Of a stretch of DNA of 64,000 nucleotides, positions 50,301 to 57,724 are shown in pieces (within the stretch, counting starts at the first letter, position 1; the number at the start of each line of letters is the position of its first letter). The notes beneath the pieces were generated by a model that saw only the letters and a program-made list of their open reading frames with translations, ran no database searches and had not been told where the DNA came from. The stretch is from Mesocentrotus franciscanus. Its lineage: Eukaryota > Echinodermata > Echinoidea > Camarodonta > Strongylocentrotidae. Both the position numbers and the translations under genes were made by a program. The stretch spans positions 9,418,592-9,482,591 of the forward strand of contig CP137666.1 in assembly GCA_037976565.1 (NCBI GenBank), written 5' to 3'.

Positions 50301-50669
50301 AAAAAACTAAAAACTGGATTAACAAATCCCATGCTCGACCATTTAATTTTATGTGTTCTAAAGTATGATTTGAAGTTAGTAATGAGTGATATTGTTTGTG
50401 GACCAGTAAAGATATATATCCAGTCATACTATTCTCTTCAATATGTTTTGTTCTATTAGAGTTAGATCTAAGATGATTTGGCGTATTGTTCATTATCTAA
50501 AAATAGAACACACTGTTAATTGCCCTCAAAGTCATTTTTATACCAAACAAATCAGGACTATCCTAGAAAAAAAAATAGTTGCAGTCATATTCATTGTTTT
50601 TCAGAAGTAAAATCTTGTATTACATCTCTCTCTCTCTCCCACTCTCTCACTAACTCTCTCTCTCTCTCT

Positions 50670-50706
<37 letters not shown>

Positions 50707-53700
50707 AACTCTCTCTCTCTCTCTCTCCCTCTCTCACTTTGAGACTACTAGGCCTACTACATCCTAGAACAAAATTAATTGCAGTCATATTCATTATTTT
50801 TCAGAAATAAACAACTTTTATTAAAATTAACATCGGATATCCAGAATTCTGGAAAATTACCAAATCATTTGCCCTCTGAAATTTATCATTAACAAAGTAA
50901 ATTTTAATAAATGTGTACATGTATACCTTTGCAAATCTTTACTCATTTATTGATATGCATTTTACATTTATATGACTATTAGCAGTTTATGATGCTGACA
51001 TAATAAAGTTTACATGTAAAAATAACATGTGAAATAAATTATTTATTTACTGAATCATTAAAGACCATGCATGCATTTGCGGTGTGCAAGCTGAATGAGA
51101 GTATGACTGATGCATGTTAATTTATGGATTATTGGGTAACTACACAATTATTTATCTTTCCATGGCTGTACATTCACATTTAAAGAAAACAATATACATT
51201 ATAAACAGTACATTCATTAATATACCCTATGAAAGTTATGCACACTTGTCTTTAGGCGGAGCTAGAAATTAGCACAAACCTGGTCCACTAAAAATTAGCT
51301 TTGGGCCACCAAAAATTTCACTCCTTATTTTCTGGGATCCAGTTGTCTTTCAAGTCAACAAGAGGATCTGGAATTAGTTTTCCCTTAATGTTCAACAACT
51401 CTGCATAGTAAGTTGGCAGACCTCGATCTATCTTCCTCCACCTCACTAGTACTAACACTAGGTTTCACTTCGTAACCAAACTGTACAGCACTGTAGACCA
51501 ACGCTTGTAGCTCCGCTTTTAAACCTCTTGTTTTGAGTCCTCTTATCCGTATAAAATCCTTCAAGGCATTCCCATTCCAAAGTATAATCTGTAAGTTCAG
51601 ATACATTTCCATCCATCATTCATCATTCAGTGAAAAAAACGACGAAAAAATGTAATTTTCAGCAATACTATCGGGTGAATATTACGGCGTTCTGTAGTCG
51701 AATTGGCTATTCACAATGTACACGCTAGTACGAGTACCCATGGGCAACGCTCTTTTGTTTATCTCCAATGACCTATGACCGAGTACCACAATGCATTGTG
51801 CGCTGAGATCGCGAATTGGCTTATATACTGTAGGCCCATATTTGTACATGTACATGTACATGTAGTCAGGTACCTTCAATCAGCATGCTATTTAGTACTA
51901 CCGGTAATTCAACTCAACAGATTCCATTTTGTATGATATATACTGTAGTGTTGAAAAGATTTAACCTATTGCAAAGTAAAAATAAACAAAGTATGCCTTT
52001 ATATAAAGCTCCTAATTCTCCCCTCCCCCAACTCTTATAAATGACAAATAGAGAAAGTTTTAGAAATTAAAGCCTTTATTTCAAACTGCTATAATACTTA
52101 CATATATCTTTATGATACTTGCCTGGATATGAAATTGTAATAGCCACCCACCCCCTTTGTCCTGCAAGGAGTCTTATAAATAATACAGCAGAGTCCCAAC
52201 TTTCAAAACCAACCAACCAACCAATGTCCGTATTGTGCACCAAATTATCTATCCATTCTTTTGAACAGACAACTTGATCACAATTTTAACTCTTACATTG
52301 TACATATATGCTCTTTAAATTATCATACACTCATCCGATAACCACGTGTCAACTCTCTCATTATGGCCCCAAAATATGGAACACCTCCCTTCTTTTGTCT
52401 GCACTTCCACTTCGATTGACTCGTTTCAGAAGATTTTAAAGACACACCTCTTCAACTGAATGTTTAATATTTCTATTTTTTTCCTTTATTTTGTTGTTGT
52501 CATTAGCATTAATTTGTCATGTAGAGTGAATTAAGCAATATTTCATTGGATTGTGTGTAAAAACCAATTATATTTACATGTACATGTATTGTATACATAC
52601 ACGTATGTATTCAAAATTATAGGGCCTGCATATATGGTCCCATTGGCCCCGTTAAATTTTGATTTTTGAAATTTTGTTTGTGTGAGAGGGGGTCTGGAGT
52701 TATAATTTTGAGGCACTTGTCAGCTGACTTGTGTATCAGGTGCGTATTAGTATGGAGCTTTAATGAATACCTACAAGAGTAGCTTACATGAGAGATTTGA
52801 CATTCATGTACTTTGCAGTGCCAATTCCCTGATGGTAGCCAGTGTACATAGCAGTAGCTGCATTCACATTTTGGTGTTTCGAAAGTTGCTGGCTAACTAC
52901 TCATAAACACAACAAAATGCATAATTCGAAAAACCTGCCTTTGGAGTGTGATTTCACTTCACTGGTTTTTGCAGTGTAAATGTTCGCTCTCAAAAATATG
53001 GTGAATCTTTTTGGTTTTCGGTCACATAACTCTCCTTGCTTCCTTGCTACCAGGTGCAAGGCATTGAAAAGTGGGGCATGTGCACAACTCACAACAACAA
53101 CAAAAAACCAAAACCCCACAGAATTATTAAACACCGACAGTTTCTTATGCATTTTTTCCAGTAATGTAAATAGCAGTAAAAAACAACAATGGTTTTCCAA
53201 TAAGGTTTGGGGGCTGTGTAAATGGATCTATTGTTGAGCTATGCATACCGGTACTATAAAAGCATTTTAGTGAGTCTTTCTGCTGGCAACCAGTATGACA
53301 CCTTAAACATTTCTCCAAACAATTTTTGAAGACAAAACCTGTGTACCGGTACATGAATCAGATACCTGAACCGGACTATAAGCTGATCTTACCAAGCCAT
53401 ACTGTAGCTCATTTTCTGGGCAGCATTTCACGAAACCATCATAAATTCATAAGTTTACCGACATCCCATTGAAACGTGTGTAGTGTGATTAACACATATT
53501 TCAACAGGATGACAGTCAGTGAACTTGTACTTATGGCGGTTTTGTGTAATGATGCCCTGGTGTATGGCCTACATGTACGAAATGTGATTTATATGTACCG
53601 GTATGTGGCAATCTACAAGTACAAGCGATTCCTAAAATGTGCGAGATAATCGAGATTATAACCCTAGACATTTAAAATTGTAGAGCGCTTAACAAAACAA

Positions 53701-56092
53701 GAGCAGATCGACACTCTAACTAATGTACATGTAGTATAACGAAAAAGGAACCAAAACATAAGCAGAAAAAACATGTACTTGTTCTTTTTACATTCATCAG
53801 GCATTTCACATATGAATTGCAATACTTTTAAAAGACATGGAAATCTACACTTTATCATGAAAACGATCAACCCTTGTAAGTTTATCTTTATTCATGGTGT
53901 CATTCCATGTCAAATCATTGGATGGGTTACATCCGACCCCTTCAAAATTTGCCAAATTTAATGTAAACCTGTACAGTAAGTATATCATTAATTATCAATA
54001 TGGGGTAATTGAGCCTTTCATGGCTGAAAATATATGGGGAAGACCACCCTGATATTACACGTGAGTTGGTGTAAATAGAAGCAGACAAGTGAGATACATG
54101 TAAATAAATCAAAGTTTGAGAAATTACAGGAATGAGGAATCTATCAAACATGAATTGGCATCCCGGTAAATTACGTTTTAAGGAATTTTCCCATTTGCTC
54201 TTAAAAAGAAGAAGGAACCCCCCCCCCAAAAAAAAACATACATTTTCATTTTCTCTTAAAAACACATTTATAAATTAACCCATTAGCAACTAGAGATTTT
54301 GTAAAAAATTGCCTAGTTGCTCACTGGAAGATGTTGCAATATTGCTCTCATTTTGACATTGTTCTGAAGTCTGAACAATATGAAACATGAGCTATTTTTC
54401 TATACAGAATCCTACTGTAGACATCGTAAGGATTACGCACGTGTAACATCGTCACGGTAGACCCCATAGAAGGATACTACAGCACGTTGATAAACGGACG
54501 GGCGGTTTCTGGCGGTTCAGTGAGTAAAAGGAGGGGCGGTTTCGGGTGGCTTAGTTGCTAAAGGGTTAATGAAATAGATATCTAGATCCTTCATCAACAA
54601 CCACGAAAATGGAAATTTGTGAAAATTTGTATCACAAAGCAAATGGAAAATACATGTATACTTGAAAGGTGCATCACAGTCTCACAGACTTGCCAATTTG
54701 TCTCTGATTCATTAAACCTTTGAAAATTCATCACTTTCTTATTTTATTATAAATAGACCTATAAAGGATTTAATTTCCTCAAAACTTTCACCGTGTTTCT
54801 TATTTATATTTTTTGTTAAAATCAACTTGATATATCAGGATGGAATTAAGTTTTAGCACCATCAACGGCTATGGCGTGCATTTCATATATATGTTTTTAA
54901 ATTTTGATTGCTTGTGTGATTACCGCTGTAAATTTTTAAAATACAGATAACTCTGCATTACTTGAAGTCAAGCAAATCAATAGTCCCCCAAGTGGAATAA
55001 TTTTTTTTGGACGAAACCAAAACATGTATTACACTTCCTAATCAAATTTTGCATAATTCAACAAATTTGACCAAGATCTATGTGGAGTTAACTTACTCCA
55101 GCAAAGCATAGAGAGTCAATACTGCGTATGGTATGGACCTCTAGCGCTGTACTATGTGCTAATAGGCAGCAATTTCACACGTGAATAGTCAATACACTTA
55201 TAACACAAATGCACACAATCATGCCGATAAAACTGTAAGCAAGTTTGACAGTTGACTCACGATTTTAATTTTTAAATTATTCTTTCCAACTTAGGTGAGT
55301 TGAAAAAATTGTATTTTACTGCTATTTAGGTGTCATCAATTGTCACTAAAGTACCGATTTTGAGTGAAATCAGTTTAGTTTTGTACAGACTACAGTGGTG
55401 TTTGAAATTTTGAGATCAATAAAACAGGTTTTATTACACAGCCAGGATAGCGATGCAGCTATGTGTGGAGTTAACTGTAATCTGTATCAATTTATTTCAC
55501 CAAGGAGTTTATAGTGATATGCTTGTTTGAAAATTTAAAAAAAGTGTCAATTTTTGGCCAACATGCCTGAGGAATTTGTGCTATATTTATAACAGTGCCA
55601 CCCCCAAATTTTATACCCCACAATAAAAAACATTGGTTGGTGCACTCTAGTTATTTGTTCAACTTAGGAAAAAGAATGTTTTTTGCATCACTTTAAGTTA
55701 AAGTGGAACGTAACATAAATACAAAATATCTGAAAATTTAGTGCAAGTCTAAGTTTTTATAAGTTTATCATGTCACTTGTTATTACCAGTGCCAGTGCAG
55801 CATGCAGTGCGACTTTCTGATGCAATAACCCTACCAGCAGACTGAAAGAGGGCGAACGGGCGGGACTGGGCGGCTAATCTCCCGCAAAATGTAGAGAGTA
55901 GTAAGGTGTATACCGTACATGTATATGTACATTGCGGAGTCGGAGAGCAACACACAATATACTATTCACACTCGCACAATACCTATTCGGGGGCGCGGGC
56001 AGCCCGCTCCGCAGCGGGCTCTTTCGTCAATAGAAATGGGATGAAAACATAAACACTCCTGTCCGCGCCAACTTACCAACGGACGACTTCAT
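13604..56092 (-). CDS. atos: Atossa homologue (ATOSA/ATOSB, formerly FAM214), whole gene
   Basis: Eleven coding exons on the minus strand join in matching phases into about 1,009 codons plus a stop (after restoring three missing bases), close to vertebrate ATOSA. Landmarks in order: MKSSV start; conserved N-terminal exons with CSAKGRTEG and LEQWIIQVLP; a long, Ser-rich and probably disordered exon; FHPRTGLPINSSPAPLRK; LLGNFEESVLNGRLEPLGT with GFTAEIGASGAFCPKH (the DUF4210 region); and GHINLEGLSKRGYQVP, TLFNPNKTVVKMFVVRYDL and TSKSGKVYLHTDIR near the C-terminus (the chromosome-segregation-type domain). Drosophila Atossa is a nuclear transcriptional regulator that raises mitochondrial metabolism in macrophages and aids their tissue invasion; a similar nuclear role is inferred. 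Long introns carry nearly all the transposons in the window. Three frameshifts lie in the long exon. Confidence 0.93.
13761..14290 (-). other. atos intron 10 with hAT-like fragment
   Basis: Positions 14075-14270 are GC-rich, with ggggggca blocks, and end on the minus strand with CAGGGGCAGATCCAGGG at about 14251-14267, a hAT-type terminus. The other end was not matched, so it is a fragment or diverged copy. Confidence 0.5.
14291..14463 (-). CDS. atos: atos coding exon 10
   Basis: TCTTTCCTAG|ACTCTG begins TLFNPNKTVVKMFVVRYDLS, followed by DMPPNCQTFARQRIFYMP and DLRYLMHL; the donor is CTCAG|GTGGGG. 173 nt, leaving two bases to combine with exon 11. Strongly conserved family block. Confidence 0.95.
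14912..14980 (-). CDS. atos: atos coding exon 9
   Basis: 69-nt exon, 23 codons, GHINLEGLSKRGYQVPNSGT then IQV, between a TTTTGTAG acceptor and GTG|GTAAGA. Phase 0 at both ends. It directly precedes TLFNPNK in the protein. Confidence 0.95.
15031..15110. repeat. CCAGAAGGGC hairpin repeat, copy 1
   Basis: gtgccagaatggcattgact and, inverted, the arm ending gagttaatgcccttctggct. One of at least eight dispersed copies in the window. Confidence 0.8.
15375..16995. mobile_element. hAT-type element, 1.62 kb
   Basis: The termini are CAGGGCTCAAATTA and, inverted, CAAGGCTCAAAATA. A perfect 8-bp target duplication AATATGTA flanks it (15367-15374 and 16996-17003). Both subterminal regions carry inverted cacgggggc/gcccccgtg words (15398-15480, 16885-16980) that could be transposase-binding repeats. 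A second hAT-like end caggggggatctagc near 15537 suggests nesting. The interior frames (up to 156 codons) show no recognisable transposase, so the element is non-autonomous or gutted. Confidence 0.88.
17241..17399 (-). CDS. atos: atos coding exon 8 (DUF4210 region)
   Basis: 159 nt, 53 codons, ESVLNGRLEPLGTIDGFTAE then IGASGAFCPKHICLPVTTFF, between CACTCCAG and TTT|GTAAGT. Phase 0 at both ends. This is the most recognisable ATOS block. Confidence 0.95.
17400..17948 (-). other. atos intron 7
   Basis: Nothing beyond a degenerate ccctaaccc-like tract at 17815-17880, which resembles interstitial telomere-like repeats. Confidence 0.5.
17949..18060 (-). CDS. atos: atos coding exon 7
   Basis: 112 nt. 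Enters with one base completing Ser, then SPSCNNLEQPSS, SAPATSCLLGNFE, with donor GAG|GTACGT. LLGNFEESVLNGRLEP is continuous across the next junction, as in the family. Confidence 0.93.
18061..18520 (-). other. atos intron 6 with duplication and hAT end
   Basis: Contains a 112-bp perfect-looking tandem duplication (18246-18469), an A17-type run, and at 18099-18135 a hAT-type end caggggtggatccagg without a visible partner. Confidence 0.6.
18246..18469. repeat. 112-bp tandem duplication
   Basis: 18246-18357 is repeated at 18358-18469 (gacataagacaccagaaaaa to ggagttttg) with about one mismatch, so it is recent. Confidence 0.95.
18521..18588 (-). CDS. atos: atos coding exon 6
   Basis: 68 nt, APLRKAKTTNDCPSLLKPIG then LTS across the junction. 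Acceptor TTTATTTCAG, donor CCAG|GTTAGT. The two leftover bases pair with the one base of exon 7. Confidence 0.92.
18965..19093 (-). CDS. atos: atos coding exon 5
   Basis: 129 nt, 43 codons, AQTEIGRAVPKESS, RRSLDDSSSYVFHPRTGLPI, NSSP. The RTGLPINSSPAPLRK run across exons 5 and 6 is a family signature. Acceptor CTGTTTAG, donor CCA|GTAAGT. Confidence 0.93.
19401..21117 (-). CDS. atos: atos coding exon 4 (long, Ser-rich, three frameshifts)
   Basis: A single open exon of 1,717 nt from the acceptor TTTTTATCACAG to GAAGAG|GTTTGA. It reads VCAHGESFADNIKVQPELHT at the start and KENSESAFQFPPPVKG to SHQVEE at the end. Four long frames follow one another: 21117 to about 20140, about 20140 to 19866, then to about 19555, then to 19401. 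Each change is repaired by one extra base, near 20131-20140 (AAAAGGG), between 19770 and 19866, and at 19551-19556 (AAGCC, probably AAGGCC). The three losses sum to one codon, so the exon ends stay in phase. Composition is Ser/Gln/Glu-rich and probably disordered, as in ATOSA. Long open frames on each side favour assembly error over pseudogene. Confidence 0.85.
21195..21275. repeat. CCAGAAGGGC hairpin repeat, copy 2
   Basis: Arms tagccatgcagaagagcatt and the inverse of taatgcccttctggct. Confidence 0.75.
22086..22200. repeat. GA/GGA-rich microsatellite
   Basis: Purine tract starting gagggggaagaggg and ending in a run of gagaga followed by ggggggtgag. Confidence 0.9.
23706..23840. repeat. Foldback element with about 60-bp arms
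   Basis: gtgcattagtgaatatgcac at 23712 and the arm ending gtgcatatatcactaatgcac at 23835 are inverted copies. The pairing continues through ggttaagtcac/gtgacttaacc and aatgaac/gttcatt almost to the centre. Short MITE or hairpin. Confidence 0.85.
24025..24060. repeat. CCAGAAGGGC hairpin repeat, half copy
   Basis: acacagagttagagcccttc then tggctcta, only one arm. Confidence 0.6.
24105..24416. mobile_element. MITE with about 40-bp inverted ends
   Basis: The ends TGTCTTCACCAGCTCGAGTT and, inverted, TGTCTTCATCAGCTCGAGTT continue as TGCCAAATAACCCGCTATTT. The interior repeats tatttgg/ccaaata words in both senses. No clear target duplication, so superfamily is not assigned. Confidence 0.8.
26387..26471. 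repeat. CCAGAAGGGC hairpin repeat, copy 4
   Basis: Arms ggaaccagaagg and the inverse of gagttaatgcctttctggct, then ccaacagac. Confidence 0.7.
30279..30493 (-). CDS. atos: atos coding exon 3
   Basis: 215 nt from TTTTCCAG|TGTGCA to AAGAG|GTAGGT: CAQIASVTAYINFLCRNDIP, then ALLYPDCCYGTQ and EYVVLEQWIIQVLPKR. LEQW followed by a Q/V-rich strand is typical of the N-terminal ATOS domain. The two leftover bases match the single base opening exon 4. Confidence 0.93.
30623..30648. repeat. (CA)n microsatellite
   Basis: About 13 CA units after tacaccccctcac. Confidence 0.9.
32575..32970. mobile_element. PIF/Harbinger-like MITE, 396 bp
   Basis: GACCCTGTTTACAGTGAG at the left and GACCCCGTTTACAGTGAG inverted at the right, each followed by aaaagg and ggccaggcc words. 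A 3-bp duplication TAA flanks it (32572-32574, 32971-32973), matching the TWA target of Harbinger. GC-rich interior with repeated ggccgggcc and a second cagtgagaaaagcc word inside, which suggests internal nesting of the ends. Confidence 0.82.
35276..35304. repeat. (CA)n microsatellite
   Basis: Run of cacaca just after cttttttacac. Confidence 0.9.
35391..35410. repeat. Short interstitial telomere-like repeat
   Basis: tttagggttagggttaggtg, with related aggttagggtt words from 35350. Confidence 0.75.
36772..38198. mobile_element. Harbinger-like element, 1.43 kb
   Basis: Ends GACCCCATTCTCACTCACTT and, inverted, GACCCCGTTCTCACTCACTT continue as CCTRGACC; both flanks show a 3-bp repeat CTA (36769-36771, 38199-38201). 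Subterminal cactcac/ggaagc..gatc words repeat at 37970-38170. The centre (36950-37960) is a degenerate minisatellite. No transposase frame. The end architecture, GACCCC plus a 3-bp target, is shared with the element at 32575, so both may use one transposase. Confidence 0.8.
36950..37960. repeat. Pyrimidine-rich degenerate minisatellite
   Basis: About twenty imperfect units around tatgttattctttgtttttc, separated by atcattctatcattttctc-type spacers of varying length. Some multi-unit blocks are duplicated: cttcatcttctcctttatct occurs near 37270 and again near 37577. Its long frames are repeat artefacts. Confidence 0.93.
38319..38413. repeat. CCAGAAGGGC hairpin repeat, copy 5
   Basis: ctgttctgagccagaagggc, then after a loop the inverted arm gacgcccttttggcacc and aaacagac. 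Confidence 0.85.
38874..39154. mobile_element. Foldback-ended element, about 280 bp
   Basis: The left end ATATCGTCGCACGGGTGGCA and inverted right end ATATCGACGCACGGGTGGCA both continue GAAGGGC. The interior starts gttagcgcgcgagcgactcg. The GGCAGAAGGGC core resembles that of the dispersed hairpin family. Confidence 0.78.
40265..40476 (-). CDS. atos: atos coding exon 2
   Basis: 212 nt, acceptor CATTTCTGCAG, donor GAAACG|GTAAGC. It encodes YMTKGASRGDVPLDEGAEWE, LCADLTLLILEGRQAECSAK, GRTEGDHCPPAHGTS and CRLNKET. EGR..CSAKGR.EG.HCPPA is a family signature. The first two bases join the single base of exon 1 to give Asp. Confidence 0.92.
40561..40650. repeat. CCAGAAGGGC hairpin repeat, copy 6
   Basis: cttctgtttggagtaagaag then ggcattgacg, and the inverted arm gttaacgcccttctggctct followed by gaacagac. 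Confidence 0.85.
44072..44394. mobile_element. MITE with GGGTGGTATTC ends, about 320 bp
   Basis: The left GGGTGGTATTCTCATAAG and inverted right GGGTGGTATTCCGATAGCG are followed on both sides by taagcc..gg/ctta words and tagttcacactt..tatgga. Target duplication unclear (ATG or none). Confidence 0.75.
45475..45623. repeat. Inverted repeat with 25-bp arms
   Basis: cagcccatgagaccggcaat at 45475 and its inverse ending at 45623 differ by one base over 25 bp, with a 99-bp spacer. Related words gcccattagacgg, gcccactagacc and cggtctcatgg occur within and beside it. Confidence 0.85.
46024..46182 (-). CDS. Possible terminal exon of a Cys-rich secreted protein
   Basis: After the strong acceptor TTTTTTATTTACAG the minus strand can encode NHTECADMHGQTRVQTYHRT, KTYHEVEACKCFDG, then KETCDC and a stop. 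The Cys spacing, with Tyr/His-rich residues before a C-x-C pair, looks like the end of a cystine-knot or similar extracellular domain. A donor-like AGAG|GTAAAC lies at about 46190, just upstream of the acceptor, so it would belong to a different intron arrangement. No upstream exon is secure, and the family is not recognised. Could be chance or a pseudogene. Confidence 0.25.
   Translation of the reverse strand, partial: SFLFTVNHTECADMHGQTRVQTYHRTKTYHEVEACKCFDGKETCDCVIFQFL
47491..47850. repeat. Three-unit tandem repeat, 120-126 bp
   Basis: Units begin aagaatcatcgtaaagcgaa, centre on gagttttgtataaattgtcc and end ccagctt. Units 1 and 2 are closest; unit 3 is diverged. No reading frame runs through it. 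Confidence 0.92.
48619..48902. mobile_element. TTAA-flanked MITE, 284 bp
   Basis: Perfect 15-bp inverted ends AGGGGGTGTAGCATG lie between TTAA on both sides (48615-48618, 48903-48906), the target of piggyBac-type and some other transposases. The interior has several CG-rich words (tcgcgaacgctatcgcgcgc). Confidence 0.82.
49583..49594. promoter_or_regulatory. NRF-1-type palindrome
   Basis: TGCGCATGCGCG, the consensus of the NRF-1 family site, in a small CpG-rich patch upstream of the THAP-like exon. Together with the donor GAT|GTAAGT at 49742 it suggests a promoter and 5' untranslated exon ending at 49741. Confidence 0.55.
50079..50340 (+). pseudogene. THAP-like zinc-finger exon (frameshifted)
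   Basis: The acceptor tttcactttcag precedes ATGAAGCTATGTGCA (50105). With one base skipped near 50120 the frame reads MKLCA, then FVGCGNGSFQLEKWKQGFC, H, C.C, PPFRLFPIPTDRKDAKAIKR and WNKFMNKKLKTG. A Cys/His pattern followed by PF.LFPIP and R.W fits THAP-like DNA-binding fingers found in transposon-derived proteins. An unbroken Met frame carries only the first five residues. It could be a live gene with an assembly error, but the error would be opposite in sign to the others in this window, so decay is favoured. Confidence 0.5.
50627..50740. repeat. (CT)n microsatellite
   Basis: ctctct with tcactaac interruptions at two places, suggesting internal duplication. Confidence 0.93.
51318..51612 (-). 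pseudogene. SAP-domain exon (frameshifted)
   Basis: The minus strand encodes NALKDFIRIRGLKTRGLKAE then LQALVYSAVQFGYEVKPS, a SAP motif (L..F...GL.T.G.KAEL..L) as in DNA-binding N-termini. About 40 codons later a shift near 51412-51418 (one base too many or two too few) moves to GLPTYYAELLNIKGKLIPDP, then LVDLKDNWIPENKE and a stop. That tail is typical of large SAP/SWIM proteins of transposon origin in marine invertebrates, which are much longer, so this copy is truncated. The start at 51612 is uncertain. Confidence 0.5.
51786..51803. promoter_or_regulatory. ZNF143-like site
   Basis: accacaatgcattgtgcg resembles the CACAATGCATTG core of ZNF143/Staf sites. It sits in the right inverted end of the two-gene unit, upstream of the SAP exon. 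Confidence 0.4.
52350..52460 (+). pseudogene. LINE remnant (C-terminal tail of a reverse transcriptase ORF)
   Basis: A frame ending at TGA 52457-52459 reads LPSFVCTSTSIDSFQKILKT then HLFN. In a neighbouring frame just upstream lies APK.WNT-like sequence. The pattern AP..WN.LP...R...S...FK..LKTHLF is the usual C-terminus of non-LTR retrotransposon polyproteins. Frameshifted and tiny. Confidence 0.6.
54279..54565. mobile_element. piggyBac-like MITE, 287 bp
   Basis: Starts CCCATTAGCAACTAG and ends, inverted, CCCTTTAGCAACTAA, immediately inside TTAA on both sides (54275-54278, 54566-54569). CCC ends next to TTAA are typical of piggyBac. The interior carries two ggcggtttc..gg words. Confidence 0.82.
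56077..56092 (-). CDS. atos: atos coding exon 1 (start, five codons)
   Basis: ATG AAG TCG TCC GTT G, then donor GTAAGT. The single leftover G plus AT of exon 2 gives Asp, so the N-terminus reads MKSSVDYMTKGASR. An upstream ATG at about 56107 (MREKT-stop) is a short out-of-frame uORF. The choice rests on splice phase, donor quality and the CpG-containing upstream region; an alternative first exon cannot be excluded. Confidence 0.65.
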
Positions 56093-56340
56093 GTTTTCTC
56101 TCTCATTTCTCTTGTCCCTGAAAAATCTGTGACATATATGTTACTTCATAAAGTGAACATCAAATTTTCCACTGCTGAATCTCCTACTAGAACGAATTTT
56201 CATCTCATTCCTCTGAAAAGTTGAACCAACTCTCGCTCCTTCGTCTGCGATTTCTAGAAAGCAGCTGACGATAACAACGATATGTTGTGGTCATGTGACC
56301 AACAGCTGGTTTGCCAGGCCATTGATTGACAACCAGGAAT
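56093..56340 (-). promoter_or_regulatory. Probable atos 5' UTR and promoter
   Basis: Lies upstream of MKSSV on the minus strand. Contains the palindrome GGTCATGTGACC (56289-56300), an M-box/E-box type site for MiT/TFE-USF class bHLH-ZIP factors, and a cagctg E-box beside it. No TATA box is obvious. The transcription start is not determined. Confidence 0.45.
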
Positions 56341-56785
56341 AATGAATATTCATGAGTTTAAAGTTCTCGCCCTCGTGGCGTATCCAGCGCAGGCACGTAG
56401 CCAGGGGGACCTGCCCCAAAAATTTCAAAGATCAGACACCCTCCTCATTGACCCCTCCCCAGGACGTCGATCAATTACATGTATGTGCCTTCCCAAACAT
56501 CAAACTCTGGCTATGGCGCTGATCCAGCGTAGAGTGCCCCTCCCCCAACGCATCTAAAACGTGGGTTGTCCAAGGATGCGCTTTCCAAAATATAATAAAC
56601 GACACCCCTCTGTCTGCATCATATCCCCCTAAAAGCCTAAATGCAAAAAGGGTAGATAATCTCTACAGCACATCCCAGTAATGCAAACCCATCGTCGGGG
56701 CTATAGGGGCAGCACTCGAAAAGTATTTTTTAAAAATTGCATGAAAAGAGAGAGGAACAGCAAGGAAGAAGGGAGGGCGGGACCG

Positions 56786-56807
56786 AGAGAGAGAGAGAGA
56801 GAGAGGG

Positions 56808-56850
<43 letters not shown>

Positions 56851-56875
56851 GGAGGGAGAGGAAGGGAGAGAGAGT
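56786..56875. repeat. (GA)n microsatellite
   Basis: gagaga with gggga interruptions. Confidence 0.92.
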
Positions 56876-57724
56876 TCACCAACCTTGCTGCTGTACTTTC
56901 AGGTTAATCAGGCATGCTGTTGCCCAAATTTATCTTATTTTTAACTTTTGTGAGTGAGAAAAAAAATGTTCAAACAACAAAAATGTTAAAATGTCTTTTC
57001 GAAATTCACAAGATATAAGGATGACACATTCAGGCATCTCACTACCAACTATTAGGATGTCCGGGCATGTTGCTCATTTAGCTGCTTGAATAATGATGTG
57101 ATAGTTCACTGAACATATTATATAAGAACTTTAAATTCTGTGGTGGGGGGTTGCTGCAGCATCCACTCCCTCCCTCATCCGCCTGTGAGTGCAGTCAAAC
57201 GCTGTGAAAAGCACTAGTATACCGTAGCTTAAAATTCTGGGAAGAATGAATTTGCCCCATTAAAAATTAAAGACAAAAAATATGTGGACCAAAGTCTAGA
57301 ACTATCATGACTAGCACTCCAAGCCCGCTATCCCCCACACATGGAGGGGCAAGTTTTGACCGAGTGCTTATCTTGCCCTTTCTAGACTCAAGGGGTCTGA
57401 GAAGGAAAAGGAGAAAATTAACATCAGGCACCAAGAAAGAATAGGAGAAAGGAGGTGATAGGAAAGAGCCCTGCAAATTGACAAAACTGTTCCGAGGTTT
57501 AACATAAATCTGAATTCATTCACAACTCTATTGAAACTATTCGCAATCCCAGTATCTGCTCATTCCATTCACTCTGAATTCATCCTGAATAATGGCGACA
57601 TCAACCTCTTATTTCACACGAATCATTTTATAAAAAAGTATATAAAGCACTTTCATATTTGGAAATCTGATCCTTCCACTATTTACATCTCTGCAGTCTG
57701 CAATAATTTCTGTGCACAAACTTG

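Larger units (their letters stand above)
49560..51824. mobile_element. Inverted-ended unit with two convergent broken genes
   Basis: Reading inward from each end, the sequences share ATAAGCC..TTCGC, GGAGATAAACAA and CGTACTA at similar spacing over about 110 bp. Each end then leads to a different coding exon: THAP-like zinc finger (+, 50079-50340) and SAP domain (-, 51318-51612). A CT microsatellite (50627-50740) separates them. It could be a DNA transposon with long inverted ends, or two related retro- or segmental copies inserted head to head. No target duplication was fixed. Confidence 0.5.
40477..56076 (-). other. atos intron 1
   Basis: 15.6 kb. Contains a hairpin repeat (40561-40650), a MITE (44072-44394), an inverted repeat (45475-45623), a possible Cys-rich exon (46024-46182), a tandem repeat (47491-47850), two TTAA elements, the two-gene unit 49560-51824 and a LINE remnant (52350-52460). 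Long stretches (40660-44070, 52470-54270, 54570-55960) show only scattered tacatgtac words. Confidence 0.6.
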
